From contig JBNKTC010000006.1 in the NCBI GenBank assembly GCA_050297855.1, positions 124,001 through 188,000 of the forward strand: a DNA stretch of 64,000 nt, given 5' to 3'. The notes below the pieces were generated by a model, which was not told the origin of the DNA, did no database searches, and worked only from the letters and a program-made list of their open reading frames with translations. The position numbers and the translations under genes are program-made. The stretch is from SZUA-545 sp050297855. Its GTDB lineage: Bacteria; Campylobacterota; Campylobacteria; Campylobacterales; SZUA-545. The first letter of the stretch is position 1. Every line of letters begins with the position of its first letter. Shown here piece by piece: positions 44,301-52,800 of this stretch.

Positions 44301-44306
44301 TATAAT
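44301..44306 (+). promoter_or_regulatory. hemJ -10 element
   Basis: A consensus TATAAT, 24 bp upstream of the hemJ start. It is followed by CCC, as at the rpsO promoter. No clear -35 is seen. Confidence 0.55.
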
Positions 44307-44330
44307 CCCGCCAAACTTAAGGATAGCTTG

Positions 44331-44759
44331 ATGTATAACTGGATTTTGGTATTTCATATCGTTTCGCTGGTCTCCTGGTTTGCTGTACTCTTCTACCTTC
44401 CACGACTTTTTGTCTACCACGCAGAACACCGCGATAACAGCGGGTTTGTCGAAGTAGCCAAAGTAATGGAACGGAAGCTCTACAAGTATATCGGGATTCC
44501 CGGATTCTGGGGAACCATCATCTCCGGTACACTTCTGATCGTACAGAACCCTGCACTGCTTTCAAGCGGAGGGTGGCTTCATGCCAAGATCTCACTGGTT
44601 GTGGTTTTAGCTGTTTACTTTTTTCACCTGGGACGTCTGCGGCACCGGCTGGCAACGGACGAATGTGAAAAGAGCGGGAAATTTTTTCGCGTCTATAACG
44701 AAGTACCGACACTGCTGCTGATCGCTATCGTTATCCTGGTTATAGTCAAACCATTTTAA
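44331..44759 (+). CDS. hemJ: Protoporphyrinogen IX oxidase HemJ
   Basis: A 142-residue inner-membrane haem biosynthesis enzyme. The N-terminal YNWILVFHIVSLVSWFAVLFYLPRLFVYHAE holds the conserved histidine, tryptophan and RLFVYHAE signature, and WLHAKISLV holds the conserved HAK. Four membrane helices are predicted. The ATG at 44331 follows AAGGATAG; a longer frame upstream would run through the promoter and is rejected. Haem made here is also the substrate handled by CcsBA. Confidence 0.93.
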   Translation: MYNWILVFHIVSLVSWFAVLFYLPRLFVYHAEHRDNSGFVEVAKVMERKLYKYIGIPGFWGTIISGTLLIVQNPALLSSGGWLHAKISLVVVLAVYFFHLGRLRHRLATDECEKSGKFFRVYNEVPTLLLIAIVILVIVKPF

Positions 44760-44771
44760 GAACACATAACT

Positions 44772-44848
44772 GGCAAAGCCCTTTATGTTACGCTCGCCGC
44801 TTTGGCACTAAAGCTTGCCGCATAAACGGCAGAGGGTTTTGCAAACCC
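44772..44848 (-). repeat. Structured intergenic element, copy B
   Basis: Read on the minus strand, a GGGTTT/AAACCC hairpin (44848-44834) is followed by TGCCG-TTTATG-CGGCA (44831-44816). Next come the box AGCTTTAGTGCC (44815-44804), the box AGCGGCGAGCGTA (44801-44789) and a short GGC-TTT-GCC hairpin (44780-44772). Boxes and hairpins are in the same order as in copy A at 11.8 kb, with different stem bases. It lies antisense to hemJ and typA. Confidence 0.55.
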
Positions 44849-44872
44849 ATTTATCATAAATAGGAGAAAAAC

Positions 44873-46681
44873 TTGCAAGATATTAGAAATATTGCCGTTA
44901 TCGCACACGTCGACCACGGTAAAACAACACTGGTCGACGGCCTGCTCCAGCAGTCCGGAACATTCGGAGCGCACGAGAAAGTAGATGAGCGTGCTATGGA
45001 TAGCGATGCTATCGAGAAAGAGCGGGGGATCACGATCCTTTCTAAAAATACCGCGATCAACTATCAAGGTATCAAGATCAACGTGATCGACACCCCAGGG
45101 CACGCCGACTTCGGCGGCGAGGTCGAGCGGGTCCTGAAAATGGTTGACGGCGTACTGCTGCTGGTCGATGCCCAGGAGGGGGTTATGCCCCAGACGAAAT
45201 TCGTCGTTAAAAAGGCACTGGGTCTGGGTGTAAAACCGATCGTTGTTATCAACAAGATCGATAAAGAAGCGGCTGAGCCGGATCGTGTTGTGGATGAAGT
45301 ATTTGACCTCTTCAGTGCGATGGATGCGACGGAAGATCAGCTTGACTTTCCGGTTATCTATGCAGCTGCCCGTGACGGGTATGCCATTGCAGACCTGGAA
45401 GATGAGAAAAAAGATCTTCAGCCTCTTTTTGATGCCATCGTAGAGCACGTACCAAAACCCCAGGGAAGCCCTGAAAACCATACACAGGTCCAGGTCTTTA
45501 CGCTTGACTATGACAACTATGTCGGTAAGATCGGGATCGCCCGTGTCTTTAACGGGAAACTGAAAAAGGGCCAGAATGTTCTGCTGGTCAAAGCTGACGG
45601 TGAACAGGTGAGCGGACGTGTGACAAAACTGATCGGTTTCCACGGTCTTGCACGTATGGAGATCCAGGAAGCTGAGGCGGGTGATATCTGTGCCGTAGCC
45701 GGTTTTGAGACGATCGACGTGGGCGACAGCCTCTGCGATCCTGCCAACCCGATGCCCCTTGACCCGATGCATATCGAAGAGCCGACGCTCTCCGTTGTCT
45801 TCGCCGTCAACGACTCCCCACTGGCGGGTACGGAAGGGAAACACGTCACAAGCAACAAGATCCAGGAACGCCTGGAAAAAGAGATGCAGACCAATATCGC
45901 AATGCGTCTTGAAACTGCAGGCGAGGGGCAGTTTAAAGTTTCCGGTCGTGGTGAACTTCAGATCACCGTTCTTGCCGAGAATATGCGCCGAGAAGGGTTC
46001 GAGTTCTCCATCTCCCGACCCGAAGTTATTATTAAAGAGGAAGACGGCGTAAAAATGGAGCCGTTCGAGCACCTGGTCGTCGACGTTCCAGAAGAGTTCT
46101 CCGGTACCGTTATCGAAAAACTCGGTAAGAAAAAGGCTGAGATGAAGGCGATGATCCCGATGACTCTGGGCCAGACACGGCTTGAGTTCGAGATCCCTGC
46201 ACGGGGTCTGATCGGGATGCGGACACAGTTCCTGACCGATACCAAAGGGGAGGGGATCATGAACCACTCCTTTATCGAGTTCCGTCCTGCCGGCGGGACT
46301 TTCCCGGGGCGCGGTAACGGTGCACTTATCTCAATGGAAAACGGCGAAGCGGTCGCCTTCTCCATCTTTAACCTCCAGGAGCGCGGCGAGATGTTCGTCA
46401 AACCGCAGGACAAAGTCTATTCCGGTATGATCATCGGAGAACACTCCCGTCCCAACGACCTGGAAGTCAACCCGATCAAGGGGAAACAGCTCTCCAACGT
46501 CCGTTCTTCCGGGGCTGACGAGGCGATCAAACTGGTCCCTCCACGGGATATCAGCCTGGAAACGGCTCTGGAGTGGATCGAAGATGATGAGATCGTGGAA
46601 ATCACCCCGGTCAGCATCCGTATCCGTAAAAAATACCTCGATCCGAATGTCCGGAAAAGAATGGCCAAAGCCGCCAAATAA
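44873..46681 (+). CDS. typA: Ribosome-associated GTPase BipA/TypA
   Basis: A 602-residue translational GTPase involved in 50S assembly and stress adaptation. G-domain motifs are AHVDHGKTTLVDGLL, DTPGHADFGGEV and NKIDKEAA. The EF-G-like domains and the BipA-specific C-terminal domain (PAGGTFPGRGNGALISMENG, then KVYSGMIIGEHSRPNDLEVN) follow. The start is TTG, with AGGAG 8 bp upstream. A strong terminator lies directly behind it. Confidence 0.97.
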   Translation: MQDIRNIAVIAHVDHGKTTLVDGLLQQSGTFGAHEKVDERAMDSDAIEKERGITILSKNTAINYQGIKINVIDTPGHADFGGEVERVLKMVDGVLLLVDAQEGVMPQTKFVVKKALGLGVKPIVVINKIDKEAAEPDRVVDEVFDLFSAMDATEDQLDFPVIYAAARDGYAIADLEDEKKDLQPLFDAIVEHVPKPQGSPENHTQVQVFTLDYDNYVGKIGIARVFNGKLKKGQNVLLVKADGEQVSGRVTKLIGFHGLARMEIQEAEAGDICAVAGFETIDVGDSLCDPANPMPLDPMHIEEPTLSVVFAVNDSPLAGTEGKHVTSNKIQERLEKEMQTNIAMRLETAGEGQFKVSGRGELQITVLAENMRREGFEFSISRPEVIIKEEDGVKMEPFEHLVVDVPEEFSGTVIEKLGKKKAEMKAMIPMTLGQTRLEFEIPARGLIGMRTQFLTDTKGEGIMNHSFIEFRPAGGTFPGRGNGALISMENGEAVAFSIFNLQERGEMFVKPQDKVYSGMIIGEHSRPNDLEVNPIKGKQLSNVRSSGADEAIKLVPPRDISLETALEWIEDDEIVEITPVSIRIRKKYLDPNVRKRMAKAAK

Positions 46682-46688
46682 ATGTTAA

Positions 46689-46727
46689 CCCGGAGTGCCG
46701 GCGGCACTTCGGGATCCTCTTTTTTTT
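46689..46727 (+). terminator. Rho-independent terminator after typA
   Basis: An 11 bp stem (46689-46699 with 46703-46713, one G-T pair) with a three-base loop, then ATCCTC and eight T. Confidence 0.85.
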
Positions 46728-46799
46728 CTCTTTTCTAAAAAAACGCCATTCCCCTTATAAATATAAGAAACCCCCCGAAATTATTCATTTAAAAGACCC

Positions 46800-46827
46800 T
46801 TGATTTTTTGTTCAGAAGTGTTACAAT
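46800..46827 (+). promoter_or_regulatory. Promoter of the glucan-storage operon (before pgi)
   Basis: TTGATT (46800-46805), a 16 bp spacer and TACAAT (46822-46827), with about 105 bp of AT-rich leader before the pgi start. It is the only clear promoter found before the long run of ten co-directional genes. Confidence 0.5.
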
Positions 46828-46936
46828 AGATCACATAAGATAAAAAATAATTATTATTTTGTGGCTCCAGTCTTATGCTTTTCCTGAAACCTAAGTGCAA
46901 TTATTATCCGTTACGATGAGTAAAAAAAGGGCTGAT

Positions 46937-48217
46937 ATGATTCATTTCTCCAACTACTACAGTCTGGTTTCCACAGCGTCTGAAGAGAGCGCTGTAAATG
47001 ATCTATTTGTAAAGATACGCGGTGAGAAGGAGAGCGGTGCGATCGGATACTATACGATCGTTGAGCATAAAAAAGAGCTCCTTGAAGATATCGGAGACTA
47101 TATTAAAAAAAACTCCCTGCTTAAAAAGGGAAAGATAAAAAATGTCGTCATCATCGCCATCGGCGGTTCGTCACTCGGTGCCAAAGCGATCGACCGGCTG
47201 CTCCACTACAAAAAGAAAAAAGACTACCCCGAACTCCACTTCCTTGAAAACTGCGACCCCATCAACCTGCGAGACTCCCTCAAGCCGATCCGGAAAAAAG
47301 ATACGATCTTTATCATCATCTCAAAATCGGGTACGACGATCGAGACCACGTCGATCTTTAAATATATCATCAAAAAATACTCCATCAAGCTGGGAGAGAA
47401 AAAGACGAGAGAACGACTTATCGCCATTACCGATCCGGGCTCGCCCCTCTCCAAGTTCGCTTCCAAAAACAATATCGCCCGTTTTCATATCCCCAAAAAC
47501 ATCGGGGGACGCTTTTCGGTTCTGACCCATGTGGGGCTGGTCCCCCTTGCCCTGGCCGGCTTTAACGTCGAAAAGCTTATCGACGGTGCACGGGAGTTTG
47601 AGGAGAGCTTTTTTGCCAGAGAGCAGGAACACCTGCTGCATAAAGCCCTCTATCTCTATAACAACTACCCCGAAAAGCGGATCAACGTCCTCTTTGCCTA
47701 CGCCTCCCTCTTTGCCTACCTGAACGACTGGTTCGTGCAACTCTGGGGTGAATCCCTCGGGAAAAGAGATGCGGCAGGCAACAGCATAGGCCTCACCCCG
47801 GTGGGACTGACAGGTTCGGTGGACCAGCACTCGTTCCTGCAGCTGATCATGGAGGGGCCGAAGGATAAGAGCCTTACATTCCTCAAGATCAAAAACTTCG
47901 AATCCAGCACCCATATTCCCGATATCTCGCTCGATTTCCTCGAAAGCACCGACTATGTCAACGACCATCTTTTTGCCGACCTCATCAACGCCCAGTGCGA
48001 CGCGACGATGGAGGCGGTTGTACAGCAAAAAGAGATCCCCGTCGATGCCATCAGTTTTGATCGCCTCAACCACAAGAACGTCGGGGCACTCATCTACTAT
48101 TTTGAGCTCCTGACGTCGGCTATGGGGATACTCTTCGGAGTCAATACCTATGACCAGCCCGGCGTCGAGCTCGGCAAGCAGATACTAAAAAACAAATTTC
48201 CAGGAGGTAGACGATGA
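46937..48217 (+). CDS. pgi: Glucose-6-phosphate isomerase
   Basis: A 426-residue enzyme interconverting glucose-6-P and fructose-6-P. IAIGGSSLGAKAI, IIISKSGTTIETTSIF and NIGGRFSVLTHVGLVPLALAG are sugar-isomerase signatures, and QLWGESLGKRDAAGN and QHSFLQLIMEG hold active-site residues. I place the start at the ATG preceded by AAAAAGG; longer in-frame starts (GTG 46895, ATG 46916) lack a ribosome-binding site. It is the first gene of the storage locus and overlaps the next by 4 bp. Confidence 0.95.
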   Translation: MIHFSNYYSLVSTASEESAVNDLFVKIRGEKESGAIGYYTIVEHKKELLEDIGDYIKKNSLLKKGKIKNVVIIAIGGSSLGAKAIDRLLHYKKKKDYPELHFLENCDPINLRDSLKPIRKKDTIFIIISKSGTTIETTSIFKYIIKKYSIKLGEKKTRERLIAITDPGSPLSKFASKNNIARFHIPKNIGGRFSVLTHVGLVPLALAGFNVEKLIDGAREFEESFFAREQEHLLHKALYLYNNYPEKRINVLFAYASLFAYLNDWFVQLWGESLGKRDAAGNSIGLTPVGLTGSVDQHSFLQLIMEGPKDKSLTFLKIKNFESSTHIPDISLDFLESTDYVNDHLFADLINAQCDATMEAVVQQKEIPVDAISFDRLNHKNVGALIYYFELLTSAMGILFGVNTYDQPGVELGKQILKNKFPGGRR

Positions 48218-50706
48218 AAGCGGTTGTAATGGCGGGCGGTTTCGGTACGCGGATCCAGCCCCTGACCAATGCCATGCCCAAACCGATGCTCCCCATTCTG
48301 AACAAACCGATGATGGAGCATATCATCAGGAGCCTCAAAGCGATCGGCATCAAGGAGTTCGTTGTCCTGCTCTATTTTATGCCGGACGTGATCCGGGATT
48401 ATTTTAAGGATGGGAAGAAGCTGGGTGTGACGATCCACTACGTAACCCCCGATGATGACTACGGTACCGCCGGGGCGGTCAAGTTTGCCGAGGAGTACCT
48501 CAAGGACGACAGCTTTATCATCGTCAGCGGCGACCTGGTGACCGATTTTGATTTTACCAAGATCGTTGAGTATCACAAGGAGAAAAAGGCCAAACTGAGC
48601 ATTACCCTGACCCCAGTGGAAAATCCGCTCGATTTCGGTGTCGTCATCGCCAACAGCAGCGGGCGGATCGAAAAATTCCTCGAAAAACCAAGCTGGGGGG
48701 AGGTCTTCAGCGATACGATCAACACGGGGATCTATATCATCGAGCCGGAGATCCTGGAGTATATTCCCAAAGAGGAGAACTACGATTTTGCCAAGGATCT
48801 TTTCCCGGCTCTGATGGCTGAAGAAGTGCCCCTTTGGGGCTGCAGCATCACCGGTTACTGGCGCGATGTGGGCAACCCCTACAGCTACCGTGACGTGCAC
48901 GCTGACATCCTGAACGAGAAGGTCGCCTTCTCTCTACCCAAAAAACAGGTGATCCACGAAGACTCGCTGCTCCACTCCCGCGACGATATTGACTTTGAGA
49001 CCGTCACGCTCAACGGGAAGGTCGTTATCGGCAAAGGGGTGCGTATCGGTAAGAACGTCAAGTTGGACAATGTCGTCATCGGGGATAACGTCTTTATCGA
49101 TGACAACTGCCATATCAGCGAGAGCGTTCTCTGGGAAGATGTGGAGGTCAAGAGCGGGACACGGCTGCATAAGGCAGTCATCTGCAGCCATACACGCATC
49201 GGCAAGAAGGTAAAAGCACGCCACGGTGTGATCATCGCCGAAAAGTGCGAGATCGACGATCTGGTCAATTTTGAAAACGATGTGATCGTCTGGCCCGAGA
49301 AGGTGATCGACGAAGCCTCCATCGTCAGCAACAACGTCATCTGGGGGAGCAAATATAAAAACACCCTCTTTGAAAACGGTACGGTGATCGGCCGGACCAA
49401 CCTCGAACTCTCCTGCGAGATGGCGACCAAACTGGCCGAATCCTTCGGATCGGTCCTGCCGGTGGGGTCGACGGTCTATGTCTCCCGCGACTACCACAAA
49501 AGCTCCCGGATGCTCAAGCGTGCCTTCCTGGGCGGGCTGCTCTCCACCGGGATCAACGTCATCGATCTCCAGCTCGTCTCCCCCGCCGTGATGCGTTATA
49601 ACCTGGCTCACCACGATGAGATCACCGCCGGGGTACACTTCGAACAGTCGATGGAGGACCAGATCAATACCCAGATCACCTTCTGTACGGGTGAGGGGCT
49701 CAATATCGACACCAACAGCGAGAAGGCGATGGAGCGTATCTTTTTCCGTGAGAGCTTCCGGCGTGTCAACTATACGGAGATCGGTGAGATCTTTGAAAAC
49801 AACCATGTCTACGACGTCTATGTAAGCGAAGTGATCAGGCACCTTGATATCCTGGCGATCAAGCATGGGGAGTACCGTATCGCCCTGGACCTGCTCTTTG
49901 GCACCAGTTCGGTGATCTTTCCCGATATCCTGAACGAACTCGATATCGACGCGATCACTTTGAACGCCTACCTAAACGACAAGAAGCTGACAAAGCTACC
50001 CAATAGGGTAAGCAAATCCAAAAAAGAGCTCTCCGACATCGTCAAAGGGATGGGGCTGGATCTCGGTTTCCTGGTCTATCCCGGTTCCCGCGTCTTCGAC
50101 ATCGTCTGTGAAAACGGCCAAGTGCTTGAGCGGCACGTTGCCCTTCTTCTTTTCCTGGATCTTCTCAACGGATTGGGCGAACCGAAAAAAGTGCTCCTCC
50201 CCGCCTGGGCCCCCGATTTTATGGACGAGCGCTTTGATAACCTGAGCATCGAGAGGACCAAGCTGAGCAATCTCAAAGCGTCGGAGCTGGCACGCTACGA
50301 CTTTATCGGTACAACGGAAGGGAGCTACGCCTTTACCGAGTTTTCCCTCCATTTCGACTCACTCTTCTCCAGTATCAAACTGATCGAGCTGCTCGGTCGC
50401 AGCGAAAAGCGGGTAGGGGACTTGTCCGGGACGTTTGCACCCTTCTACTACAACGAGACCAAGGTGGAGTGCTCAAGCAACCTTAAAGGCAAGATGATGC
50501 GAAAGTTTCTCGAAGACAGTGTCGGCAAGGAGGCCTCCCATGTCGACGGTGTGAAGATCTGGGTGAGTGAACGGACCTGGATCCTGATGATACCGGATCA
50601 GAACAACGACTTCCTCCGCCTTTACGCCCAGGCGGAGACAAAAACTGCGGGCGAAAAGATACTCAAAGAGTATACCAAGAAGATCGAAAACTGGATCGAC
50701 GAGTAG
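48214..50706 (+). CDS. Sugar-1-phosphate nucleotidyltransferase fused to a degenerate phosphohexomutase
   Basis: An 830-residue protein. Residues 1-235 form a nucleotidyltransferase (MAGGFGTRIQPLTNAMPKPMLPI; GDLVTDFDF; VENPLDFGVV; NTGIYIIEP). About 250-370 is a left-handed beta-helix of hexapeptide repeats, and about 385-830 follows the phosphohexomutase fold. In that last part the catalytic TASHNP loop is replaced by HFEQSMEDQ (S479 nearby) and the metal-binding DGDGDR loop by YPGSR (622-626), so mutase activity is unlikely. Families of this build make GDP-mannose or other NDP-sugars. Because it opens a glycogen-type locus without GlgC, NDP-glucose synthesis is a reasonable inference. Confidence 0.85.
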   Translation: MKAVVMAGGFGTRIQPLTNAMPKPMLPILNKPMMEHIIRSLKAIGIKEFVVLLYFMPDVIRDYFKDGKKLGVTIHYVTPDDDYGTAGAVKFAEEYLKDDSFIIVSGDLVTDFDFTKIVEYHKEKKAKLSITLTPVENPLDFGVVIANSSGRIEKFLEKPSWGEVFSDTINTGIYIIEPEILEYIPKEENYDFAKDLFPALMAEEVPLWGCSITGYWRDVGNPYSYRDVHADILNEKVAFSLPKKQVIHEDSLLHSRDDIDFETVTLNGKVVIGKGVRIGKNVKLDNVVIGDNVFIDDNCHISESVLWEDVEVKSGTRLHKAVICSHTRIGKKVKARHGVIIAEKCEIDDLVNFENDVIVWPEKVIDEASIVSNNVIWGSKYKNTLFENGTVIGRTNLELSCEMATKLAESFGSVLPVGSTVYVSRDYHKSSRMLKRAFLGGLLSTGINVIDLQLVSPAVMRYNLAHHDEITAGVHFEQSMEDQINTQITFCTGEGLNIDTNSEKAMERIFFRESFRRVNYTEIGEIFENNHVYDVYVSEVIRHLDILAIKHGEYRIALDLLFGTSSVIFPDILNELDIDAITLNAYLNDKKLTKLPNRVSKSKKELSDIVKGMGLDLGFLVYPGSRVFDIVCENGQVLERHVALLLFLDLLNGLGEPKKVLLPAWAPDFMDERFDNLSIERTKLSNLKASELARYDFIGTTEGSYAFTEFSLHFDSLFSSIKLIELLGRSEKRVGDLSGTFAPFYYNETKVECSSNLKGKMMRKFLEDSVGKEASHVDGVKIWVSERTWILMIPDQNNDFLRLYAQAETKTAGEKILKEYTKKIENWIDE

Positions 50707-50715
50707 GACGGACCC

Positions 50716-52788
50716 ATGCAAAAACAGTTATACCTCACCGTCTTGTGGCACATGCACCAGCCCTATTACAAAGACGATCTGAAAGCACGTTATGCGATGC
50801 CGTGGGCTTTTTTGCATGGGATCAAGGATTACTACGACATGCTCTGGTACCTCGAAGGCTTCCCTTCGATCAAATCGACCTTTAACCTGGTCCCGTCGCT
50901 TCTGGTCCAGCTTAAGGATTACGAAGACCCCGATGTCGGCGATGCGTTTCTCCAAACCCTGCGTAAAGAGGTACACGCCCTTTCACACAAGGAGAAGCTG
51001 GGGCTCCTGGAGTCCCTTTTCTTTGCCCAGAAAGAGACGATGATCGAACCGATCGCGCGCTATGCCGAACTCTACCGCAAGATAGAGAGTGCCACCAATA
51101 TCGCCGAAAGGATCGAGCGTCTGAGCGACGAGGAGCTGCTGGACCTTGAAGTCTGCTTTCTGCTGGCGTGGTGCGGTGTCTACCTGCGGGAGAACTCCGA
51201 GATAGTCGGGTCGCTCCTGGTACGCCACCGCTTCAGCCAGGAGGATAAGATCGCCCTGATGGACGAACTGAGCCGTTTCGTCGCAACGATCATCCCCTAT
51301 TACCACAGGATGCAGGAGTGCGGTCGTATAGAGATCTCGACAACACCCTTTTATCACCCTATTATGCCCCTTTTGATGGATCCGAAAAACGCCATGGAAG
51401 CGGACCCGGAGGTCCTGATGCCGGGCGATACTCTCGCCTTTGCCGAGGATGCCGCCCTCCATGTCGAACAGGCGAAGCATTACTACGATAACCTTTTCGG
51501 TAAAGCGCCGCGGGGTGTATGGCCTTCGGAGGGGTCTGTGGACAATAGCTCGCTGGAGCTCTACATCCAAAACGGGCTGACCTGGGCATGCAGTGACGAG
51601 GCGATCATACTCAAATCCCTCAAGGGGGCCAAACGGGACGATATCTACCGCCGTTTCCGCTTGAGACGGCCCAAAGGGGAGATTAGCCTCTTTTTCAGAG
51701 ACCGTACCCTCAGCGACGCCATCGGCTTCGATTACAGCCGGACCGACCCCGAAAACGCGGCCGCCGATTTTATCGCTAAACTTCGGAACATTTACGACGG
51801 GAGTGAGACTTCCCGGCAGGTAAACGTGATCCTGGACGGGGAGAATGCCTGGGAGTACTACCGCAATAATGCCCGGGACTTTTTCGAGGCCCTCTACCGG
51901 CATATCGCCCAAAGCACCTGGATCACGACCCAGACGATGGAGGAGGCGACGGCAAACACCCAAGTGGAGGAGAAAAGTGTCGAATCGATCACACCGGGAA
52001 GTTGGATCAATGCGAACTTCGCCATCTGGATCGGCCAGGATGAGAAAAACCGAGCCTGGGAGCTGCTCTACCAGACCAAACGCGACCTGGAGGCGGCACG
52101 CGGCGGCGTGGACGATGCAACGCTGGAGACGATACAAAAAGAGCTGATGATCGCCCAGGGAAGCGACTGGTACTGGTGGTTCGGGGATACTCACTACACG
52201 GCGCAGAAGGCGGAGTTCGACAAGCTTTTCCGCAAACATCTCAAAAATGTCTACACCCTGATGGGCCGGGAGGTACCGGTGGCTGTCATGACACCGGTGA
52301 TCCGGTATGAGACCAAGGGGATCCATGTGCTTCCCAAAAACCCTATTACCATCGCCATCGACGGGGCCAAAAGCTCTTTTTTCGAATGGATGGGGGCAGG
52401 GGAGTTCAACCTGGAGAAGATGGGAAGTGTCATGGACAGCTCTACGCCCCATGTCAAAAAGCTTCTATACGGCAACGATGCGGAGAATCTCAATATCGCC
52501 CTCATCGGCAGTTTCGCTCCCCTCGTCGGGACGGCGACGATGCTGCTGGAGCTTAACGGCAAAAAATACGCCAAGGTCCCCTTTTCGACAGCGCTTAATG
52601 AGAAGATCAACATCGGCTGCAGCGAAGAGTTCGTGGAGTTTTCACTGCCGCTTGCAAAGATCAAAAATAGGCAGATCGACCTGAAGATCACACTTTCACG
52701 AGGCAACGAGATGCTTCAGAAGATTCCATTCCACAGTGTTTTGCATATCGATACGGCAAACCGCAACCGCGGGCACTGGTTTATATAA
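50716..52788 (+). CDS. GH57 family glycoside hydrolase (alpha-amylase/pullulanase type)
   Basis: A 690-residue GH57 enzyme. LTVLWHMHQPYYKD is GH57 conserved region 1. The probable nucleophile is E272 in GVWPSEGSV and the acid is D374 in VILDGENAWEYY. The N-terminal (beta/alpha)7 barrel is followed by a helical part (WYWWFGDTH) and a beta-rich C-terminal domain of about 190 residues. Related proteins hydrolyse alpha-1,4 and sometimes alpha-1,6 bonds in glucans. There is no signal peptide, so it should act on intracellular glycogen. It starts 9 bp after the preceding gene. Confidence 0.9.
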   Translation: MQKQLYLTVLWHMHQPYYKDDLKARYAMPWAFLHGIKDYYDMLWYLEGFPSIKSTFNLVPSLLVQLKDYEDPDVGDAFLQTLRKEVHALSHKEKLGLLESLFFAQKETMIEPIARYAELYRKIESATNIAERIERLSDEELLDLEVCFLLAWCGVYLRENSEIVGSLLVRHRFSQEDKIALMDELSRFVATIIPYYHRMQECGRIEISTTPFYHPIMPLLMDPKNAMEADPEVLMPGDTLAFAEDAALHVEQAKHYYDNLFGKAPRGVWPSEGSVDNSSLELYIQNGLTWACSDEAIILKSLKGAKRDDIYRRFRLRRPKGEISLFFRDRTLSDAIGFDYSRTDPENAAADFIAKLRNIYDGSETSRQVNVILDGENAWEYYRNNARDFFEALYRHIAQSTWITTQTMEEATANTQVEEKSVESITPGSWINANFAIWIGQDEKNRAWELLYQTKRDLEAARGGVDDATLETIQKELMIAQGSDWYWWFGDTHYTAQKAEFDKLFRKHLKNVYTLMGREVPVAVMTPVIRYETKGIHVLPKNPITIAIDGAKSSFFEWMGAGEFNLEKMGSVMDSSTPHVKKLLYGNDAENLNIALIGSFAPLVGTATMLLELNGKKYAKVPFSTALNEKINIGCSEEFVEFSLPLAKIKNRQIDLKITLSRGNEMLQKIPFHSVLHIDTANRNRGHWFI

Positions 52789-52800
52789 AGCGGGGTAATC

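Noticed and set aside
44214..44330. N-terminal extension of hemJ
   Set aside because: It crosses a consensus TATAAT and lacks a ribosome-binding site; the family length is matched from 44331.
44783..46267. Minus-strand open frame antisense to typA
   Set aside because: It runs through the repeat element and the GTPase domain and has no family resemblance; typA is unambiguous.
50983..52452. Minus-strand open frame antisense to the first GH57 gene
   Set aside because: It is a shadow frame; GH57 catalytic motifs are on the plus strand.
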